Under the pieces are notes generated by a model. It worked only from the letters and a program-made list of their open reading frames with translations, had not been told where the DNA came from and ran no database searches. A program made the position numbers and the translations under genes. A DNA stretch of 64,000 nucleotides from Bradyrhizobium zhengyangense. Its GTDB lineage: Bacteria; Pseudomonadota; Alphaproteobacteria; Rhizobiales; Xanthobacteraceae. Positions 58,203 through 64,000 of the stretch are shown here, piece after piece; the stretch's first letter is position 1; every line of letters starts with the position of its first letter. Where the stretch lies: positions 1,054,001 through 1,118,000 of the forward strand of contig NZ_JAKLUA010000001.1 in the NCBI RefSeq assembly GCF_022012435.1, given 5' to 3'.

Positions 58203-59516
58203 TCAGACCTGGTAGTAGCGCTTGGCGCGCTCGGCGGCGCGCTTTGCTGCTTCCTGCGGCGTGGCCTGTCCAGAGGCGGCTTCGGCGAACATATCGACCA
58301 CGACGAAGTCGCCCATGACGGCGGCCGAGGCGTAGCCGAGATCGCCGGCATAGCCGTTGTCGCGGCAACGCTTTAGGCAGTCGCGATACGGCGTGATCTT
58401 GGGATCGGAGGTCCACACCGGATTGTCATTATAGGCCGGAAGCGGCGGCGAGACGTAGCCGTTGGAGGCGACCTCCCACGCGTCGTAGTTCTCCTTATCC
58501 ATCATGAACTTGATGTATTCCTTGACCGCCTTCGGATACTTCGAGTGCTTGTAACCGTAGTAGACGAGGACGTTCTGCTGCTCGGTCGGCACGCCCACGG
58601 GCCCGATCGGCATCGGCGCATGGTCCATGTCCTTGGCGATCTCCTGCTGCTTCGGATCGGGCGAGGTCTTGCCGACGGTCCAGATCGAGATGCCGTTCAG
58701 GGTAAGGCTGAGTTCGCCGTTGAGGAACGCCTTGTTGTTGTTCGAGTCATTCCACGACAGCACGCCCGGAATGAACGTCGCATAGAGCTGCTTGACGTAT
58801 TCGAGGGCTGCGATCGTTTCGGGAGAATCGAGCACGACCTCGTTCTTGTCGTTGACGACCTTGCCGCCGAACGCCCACAGCGCCCACTGGCACCAGCCGT
58901 TGGCGTCACCCGTGGCGTGGCCGAGGGCGAAGCCGGCCGGCGTATTGTTCTTCTTCAGGGCCTGGCACAGCTTGAGGAAGCCGTCGGTATCCTTCGGGAA
59001 TTGCTCGAAGCCCGCGGCCTTCATGTGGCTGATGCGGTAGTTCAGGCAGCCGCCGGTCGCGCCTTGCGGAATCGCGATCCAGTTGTTGCCCTTCTTGCCG
59101 TAGCGCTCGGCCACCGGATACCAGCCGCCATATTGTTTGCCGAGATAGTCGGCAACGTCGGTGACGTCGATCAGCTTCTCCGGGAATTTGAAGGGATCGT
59201 CGAGCGTGCCGATGATCAGGTCCGGACCCGCGCCGACATTGGCGGCGACCGCGGCCTTGGGGCGGATGTCTTCCCAGCTCTCGGCCTCGAGCTTCACCTT
59301 GATGCCGGTCTTCTCGGAAAACTTCTTGGTCTGCTCGGCGAACTTGTCGAACTCGGCCTGGATGAACTGCTTCCAGCGCAGCACGCGGATCGAGGCGTTA
59401 GGCTCCGGCGTGTTGGTCCACTCCGCAGCCCGGACGGGGACGATCCCCGGGCCAGCCAGCAACGCTGCGCCGCCCAGGCCGGCTTTAAGCACACTTCGCC
59501 TGTCGAAATCGCTCAT
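58203..59516 (-). CDS. Sugar ABC transporter substrate-binding protein (Tat signal)
   Basis: This 437-aa CUT1-class periplasmic binding protein begins with a twin-arginine signal (DRRSVLKAGLGGAALLAG, then PVRAAEW as cut site). The mature part is typical of family 1 solute-binding proteins (ISIWTVGKTSPDP, APMPIGPVGVPTEQQN). It captures the sugar or sugar acid and delivers it to the permease pair. Trp- and acidic-rich loops (WKQFIQAEF, WCQWALWAFGG) would line the pocket, but the ligand is not determined. Confidence 0.94.
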   Translation of the reverse strand: MSDFDRRSVLKAGLGGAALLAGPGIVPVRAAEWTNTPEPNASIRVLRWKQFIQAEFDKFAEQTKKFSEKTGIKVKLEAESWEDIRPKAAVAANVGAGPDLIIGTLDDPFKFPEKLIDVTDVADYLGKQYGGWYPVAERYGKKGNNWIAIPQGATGGCLNYRISHMKAAGFEQFPKDTDGFLKLCQALKKNNTPAGFALGHATGDANGWCQWALWAFGGKVVNDKNEVVLDSPETIAALEYVKQLYATFIPGVLSWNDSNNNKAFLNGELSLTLNGISIWTVGKTSPDPKQQEIAKDMDHAPMPIGPVGVPTEQQNVLVYYGYKHSKYPKAVKEYIKFMMDKENYDAWEVASNGYVSPPLPAYNDNPVWTSDPKITPYRDCLKRCRDNGYAGDLGYASAAVMGDFVVVDMFAEAASGQATPQEAAKRAAERAKRYYQV

Positions 59517-59562
59517 CGTTCTCTCCCTGATTTTTTAATTGTATTTGGTCGTTCTGAAGTCG

Positions 59563-60624
<1,062 letters not shown>

Positions 60625-60827
60625 CTAGCTCCCTCCTTCGACTTAGACGACGCAACTGGCGCGCCGCCACCGTCTTGTTTTTCTGAACTTCGCTGACCTG
60701 AAGCCCTCTTAACAGGCGACATTGTCAGCAGTTTGTGCGGGTTTGGCAATTTGTCTTTGGTTAGTCGCTGCTGGTAGCGCTGTCAACGATCCTTTGTTTG
60801 CGGGATAGGCTGTGTTAAGAGCAACAA
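60625..60827. other. Divergent promoter region, ABC operon / LacI
   Basis: This 203-nt gap drives both units. It contains a LacI-type operator at 60772-60785 and an AT-rich stretch around 60670-60690. No small gene is supported. Confidence 0.7.
60772..60785. promoter_or_regulatory. LacI-type operator 1
   Basis: TGGTAGCGCTGTCA fits the TGRYAGCGCTRYCA consensus of LacI-family sites with its AGCGCT core. It lies 43 nt before the LacI-family start, so autoregulation and control of the divergent transporter are expected. Confidence 0.7.
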
Positions 60828-61925
60828 ATGGGTCGAAAGCGCACCAAGTCTGGCAAGATTCGGCTGGCGGAAGTCGCCGAGCTGGCCGGCGTCAGCCCGA
60901 TCACAGCGTCCCGCTTCTTCCGCAATCCCGAGGCGCTGTCGGTCGCCAAGCGGACGCGGGTCGAAAGCGCGGCCCGGGAGCTCGGCTATGTGCCCAACCT
61001 TGCGGCACGGGCGCTGGCTTCGCAGCGCACCGAGGTGATCGGTGTCTTGATTCCGTCACTGACCAACAACGTGTTTTCCGATGTGCTCCGCGGGATCTAC
61101 GATGCGTCCGAAGGCAGCCGCTATTCGATCCAGCTGTCCAACACGCGCTACTCCATTCTTCAGGAGGAGAAGCTGCTGCGCCTGTTCCTGGCGCAGAAGC
61201 CGGCGGGACTGATCGTCACGGGCATCGACCAGACCACCGAATCCCGCGCGATGCTAGAGGCGGCTGACTGCCCAATCGTGCAGATCATGGAGATTGGGCC
61301 CAATCCGGTCGACATGATGATCGGCTTTTCCCATTATGATGCAGCGCGCGCAGCAATTGCGCATTTGTTCGCACAGGGCCACCGCAGGATCGGCTTCGTA
61401 GGCGCCCGCATGGATCCCCGGGTGCAGCGCCGGCTCGACGGCTATGCCGCAGCCATGAAAGACGCCGGCCTGTTCGACCAAAGACTGATCGTGACGACGG
61501 CGACGCCGACCTCGGTGACGCTGGGTGGCGCGCTGTTTGCCGATCTGATCGCGCGCGAGCCTGACATCGACGCGGTGTTCTGCGCCAATGACGACCTTGC
61601 GCTCGGCGTTCTCTTCGAATGCCGCCGCCGCGAGATCCCGGTCCCCGATCAGATCGCAATCGTCGGCTTCAACGACCTCGAATTCATGGCCTCCTCGGTG
61701 CCGACGCTGACGAGCGTGCGGACCAACCGTTACGAGATGGGCAGCACGGCTGCCGCGATGCTGATTGAGGCGATCGAGGGAAAGCGTCCCGAAAAGCCCG
61801 TGCTCGATCTCGGCTTCACGGTCATCGAACGGCAGAGTTCACAAGCACAACGGCCGACGGCGAGCCCCCGCGCGGGTGAATGGGCGCCCGCCGTACAAAA
61901 TGATAGCGTTACCAACGACCCGTGA
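60828..61925 (+). CDS. LacI-family transcriptional regulator
   Basis: This 365-aa repressor has the N-terminal helix-turn-helix IRLAEVAELAGVSPITASRFFRNPEALS, a hinge helix (YVPNLAARALASQRTEVIGV) and a periplasmic-binding-like effector domain (VFCANDDLALGVLFECRRR, then GFNDLEFMASSVPTLTSVRT). The arrangement resembles GntR-like LacI regulators that respond to sugar acids. It lies between the divergent ABC operon and the dehydratase gene, and matching operators stand before both. Confidence 0.95.
   Translation: MGRKRTKSGKIRLAEVAELAGVSPITASRFFRNPEALSVAKRTRVESAARELGYVPNLAARALASQRTEVIGVLIPSLTNNVFSDVLRGIYDASEGSRYSIQLSNTRYSILQEEKLLRLFLAQKPAGLIVTGIDQTTESRAMLEAADCPIVQIMEIGPNPVDMMIGFSHYDAARAAIAHLFAQGHRRIGFVGARMDPRVQRRLDGYAAAMKDAGLFDQRLIVTTATPTSVTLGGALFADLIAREPDIDAVFCANDDLALGVLFECRRREIPVPDQIAIVGFNDLEFMASSVPTLTSVRTNRYEMGSTAAAMLIEAIEGKRPEKPVLDLGFTVIERQSSQAQRPTASPRAGEWAPAVQNDSVTNDP
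61901..61914 (+). promoter_or_regulatory. LacI-type operator 2, before the dehydratase gene
   Basis: TGATAGCGTTACCA shares the TGRYAGC and RYCA ends of operator 1 (AGCG core) with a T in place of the central C on one side. It overlaps the 3' end of the LacI gene and lies 139 nt before the dehydratase ATG. Confidence 0.55.
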
Positions 61926-62052
61926 GTAATATCCCAACGATGAGGAAATGTTCGCCAGCAGGCGGGCCGTCTTTACTTGCTCGCACTGCCGGGCAGCGCA
62001 CCGATCGACATCCCAAACGTCGGCCCGTGCGTTTGCATTGAAGGAGAAACCC

Positions 62053-63882
62053 ATGACAAAAAAGCCAACCAATGGGCACGCGCCCGCCGGCAACGGCACC
62101 CGCCGCCATCTTCGCTCGCAGGACTGGTTCAACAATCCGCATAATCCGGGCATGACCGCGCTCTATATGGAGCGCTACCTGAATTTCGGCCTCACCCGTG
62201 CCGAGCTGCAATCCGGCAAGCCGATCATCGGCATCGCCCAGACCGGCAATGACCTGTCGCCCTGCAACCGCCACCATATCGAGCTCGCCCACCGCGTCCG
62301 CGAAGGCATCCGCGAGGCCGGCGGCATTGCGATGGAGTTCCCGACCCACCCGATCCAGGAGACCGGCAAGCGCCCGACGGCGGCGCTCGACCGCAACCTG
62401 GCTTATCTCGGCCTGGTCGAGGTGCTCTACGGCTATCCGCTCGACGGCGTGGTGCTGACCACCGGTTGCGACAAGACCACGCCGGCCTGCATGATGGCCG
62501 CTGCGACTGTCAACCTGCCTGCGATCGTTCTGTCGGGTGGCCCGATGCTGAACGGCTGGCATGACGGTGAGCGCACCGGCTCCGGCACTATCGTCTGGAA
62601 GTCGCGCGAGCGGCTCGCCGCCGGCGAGATCGACTATGAAGAGTTTATGGAGATCGTGGCCTCCTCGGCACCCTCGGTCGGCCACTGCAACACCATGGGC
62701 ACGGCCTCGACCATGAATGCGCTTGCAGAAGCACTTGGCTTCTCGCTGCCGGGCTGCGCGGCGATCCCGGCGCCCTATCGCGAGCGCGGCCAGATCGCCT
62801 ATGAGACGGGCAAGCGCATCGTCGATATGGTCTGGGAGGATCTGAAGCCCTCGGATTTCCTGACCCGCAAAGCGTTCGAGAACTGCATCGTGGTAAATTC
62901 GGCCATCGGCGGCTCGACCAATGCGCCGATCCATATCAACGCGCTCGCGCGCCACATCGGCGTCGAGCTCTCAATCGACGACTGGCAGAAAGTCGGTCAC
63001 GACGTGCCACTGCTCGTCAACCTTCAGCCGGCCGGCTTCTATCTCGGCGAGGAATTCCATCGCTCCGGCGGAGTGCCCACCGTGATTCGCGAACTCGTGA
63101 AGCACAAGCGCATCCATGAGGACGCGCTCACCGTCAACGGCCGCGGCATCGGCGAGAACTGCGCAAGTGCGCCCAAGCCCGATCAGGATGTGATCTGGGC
63201 CTACGACAAGCCGATGGTGAAGGATGCCGGCTTCCTGGTGCTGCGCGGCAATCTGTTCGATTCCGCGATCATGAAAACCAGCGTGATCTCAAAGGAGTTC
63301 CGCGAGCGCTATCTCAGCAACCCGAAAGACCTGAACGCGTTCGAAGGACGCGCGGTCGTGTTCGAGGGGCCGGAAGATTATCATGAACGGATCGAGGATC
63401 CCGCGCTCGGGATCGACGAGCATTGCGTGCTGTTCATCCGCGGCACCGGCCCGATCGGTTACCCCGGTGGCGCCGAGGTCGTGAACATGCAGCCGCCGGC
63501 CGCGCTGATCAAACGTGGCATCCTCGCCCTGCCCTGCATCGGCGACGGCCGCCAGTCCGGCACCTCGGGCTCGCCCTCGATCCTGAATGCCTCGCCGGAA
63601 GCGGCCGCCAATGGCGGGCTCGCGATCCTCAAGACCGGGGACAAGGTCCGCATCGACCTCAACAAGGGCAGCGCCAACATCCTGATCACGGACGAGGAGC
63701 TGAAGAAGCGTCACGCCGACCTCAAGGCCGCCGGCGGCTTCAAGCATCCGCCGAACCAGACGCCGTGGCAGGAGATCTATCGCAACACCGTCGGCCAGCA
63801 ATCGACCGGCGCCTGTATGGAGCTCGCCACGCGCTACCAGAACGTCGCCTCGGCGTTTGGCGTGCCGCGGGATAATCACTAG
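62053..63882 (+). CDS. IlvD/Edd-family sugar-acid dehydratase
   Basis: This 609-aa dehydratase has the three [2Fe-2S] Cys residues of pentonate/hexonate dehydratases: Cys71 (SPCNRHH), Cys139 (GCDKTTPA, with the Mg2+-binding Lys141) and Cys212 (GHCNTMGTA). Ser/Thr in the [11 protein letters not shown] motif near residue 500 are the expected catalytic residues. It removes water from an aldonate (L-arabinonate, D-xylonate, D-galactonate or similar) to give a 2-keto-3-deoxy acid, the input for kdgK. The start is fixed by an AAGGAGA site. Confidence 0.94.
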   Translation: MTKKPTNGHAPAGNGTRRHLRSQDWFNNPHNPGMTALYMERYLNFGLTRAELQSGKPIIGIAQTGNDLSPCNRHHIELAHRVREGIREAGGIAMEFPTHPIQETGKRPTAALDRNLAYLGLVEVLYGYPLDGVVLTTGCDKTTPACMMAAATVNLPAIVLSGGPMLNGWHDGERTGSGTIVWKSRERLAAGEIDYEEFMEIVASSAPSVGHCNTMGTASTMNALAEALGFSLPGCAAIPAPYRERGQIAYETGKRIVDMVWEDLKPSDFLTRKAFENCIVVNSAIGGSTNAPIHINALARHIGVELSIDDWQKVGHDVPLLVNLQPAGFYLGEEFHRSGGVPTVIRELVKHKRIHEDALTVNGRGIGENCASAPKPDQDVIWAYDKPMVKDAGFLVLRGNLFDSAIMKTSVISKEFRERYLSNPKDLNAFEGRAVVFEGPEDYHERIEDPALGIDEHCVLFIRGTGPIGYPGGAEVVNMQPPAALIKRGILALPCIGDGRQSGTSGSPSILNASPEAAANGGLAILKTGDKVRIDLNKGSANILITDEELKKRHADLKAAGGFKHPPNQTPWQEIYRNTVGQQSTGACMELATRYQNVASAFGVPRDNH

Positions 63883-63891
63883 CAGCCACAC

Positions 63892-64000
63892 CGTCATTGC
63901 GAGCGAAGCGAAGCAATCCAGAGATATCTCCGCGGAGACAGTCCTGGATTGCTTCGTCGCATCGGTGCAAAATTGCTCCGCAATTTTGTCACGAGCTCCT
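63892..64000. repeat. Intergenic palindromic repeat, family D, running to the window edge
   Basis: GTCATTGCGAGCGAAGCGAAGC with inverted GCAATCCAG (63914-63921) and CTGGATTGC (63944-63952) forms an outer pair. A perfect AAAATTGC-TCC-GCAATTTT hairpin follows at 63969-63987. The style is that of rhizobial dispersed palindromes, but the arms differ from families A-C. Confidence 0.75.

Overview
The window reads as a stretch of chromosome from a Bradyrhizobium-like alphaproteobacterium (Rhizobiales). The evidence is the high-GC codon use, a gene set rich in acyl-CoA and sugar-acid catabolism, ubiquitous short intergenic palindromic repeats, and two perfect FixK/FNR boxes (TTGAT-N4-ATCAA) in front of a c-type cytochrome. 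No rRNA, tRNA, CRISPR array, phage or insertion sequence was found. Base composition and gene packing look like core or stable accessory chromosome rather than an island.

Layout. 1-0.5 kb: the first 171 codons of a gene running off the left edge (HNH/restriction-endonuclease-like). 0.5-10.5 kb: housekeeping and small soluble enzymes: guaA and guaB (both GMP-branch enzymes), an NTF2-like protein, a cupin, a cold-shock protein with its own promoter and terminator, an RsmB-type rRNA methyltransferase, a MAPEG protein, a metallophosphoesterase and an MDR oxidoreductase. 10.9-23.4 kb: a DHA2 efflux pump, a methyltransferase/HxlR divergent pair, RlmE with a Ppx/GppA phosphatase, an orphan form-II CoxL-like molybdoenzyme subunit, YaiI, the ABC-F ATPase Uup and a D-threonine-aldolase-type enzyme.

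23.5-37.3 kb: acyl-CoA and branched-chain catabolism. An operon of mmsA, acyl-CoA dehydrogenase, 3-hydroxyisobutyryl-CoA hydrolase, mmsB, acyl-CoA synthetase and MaoC, with an SDR and a flavoprotein downstream, covers the distal valine pathway and is divergent from a LysR regulator. Next comes a TetR/thioesterase/enoyl-CoA hydratase/thiolase group whose promoters share TATGAT/ATCATA palindromes. 37.4-48.7 kb: an MFS carrier, a DUF900 hydrolase, the FixK-box cytochrome, a GlcD-type oxidoreductase, a split acyl-CoA carboxylase (beta subunit plus a 73-aa biotin carrier) with an IclR regulator, a three-domain glutaminase (glutaminase-STAS-cyclic-nucleotide-binding), MazG and a carboxymuconolactone-decarboxylase-family protein. 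49.2-53.5 kb: a DUF35 protein with a thiolase-like protein that has lost its nucleophilic Cys, a CaiB/BaiF CoA transferase and a canonical thiolase.

53.6-63.9 kb: a coherent sugar-acid module. A minus-strand operon encodes a complete ABC importer (ATPase, Tat-signal binding protein, two permeases), a DenD-like dehydrogenase, a 2-keto-3-deoxygluconate kinase and KDPG aldolase. It is divergent from a LacI regulator followed by an IlvD/Edd-family sugar-acid dehydratase. LacI-type operators lie between the divergent units and in front of the dehydratase. The expected flow is import, oxidation, dehydration to a 2-keto-3-deoxy acid, phosphorylation, then cleavage to pyruvate and a triose phosphate; the starting sugar cannot be named from sequence.

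No wholly novel multi-gene system is evident. The observations most worth following are the Cys-less thiolase/DUF35 pair, the FixK-controlled cytochrome promoter, the unassigned sugar-acid module with its operators, the glutaminase fusion, the shared TetR-region palindromes, and an unlisted 33-aa membrane protein.
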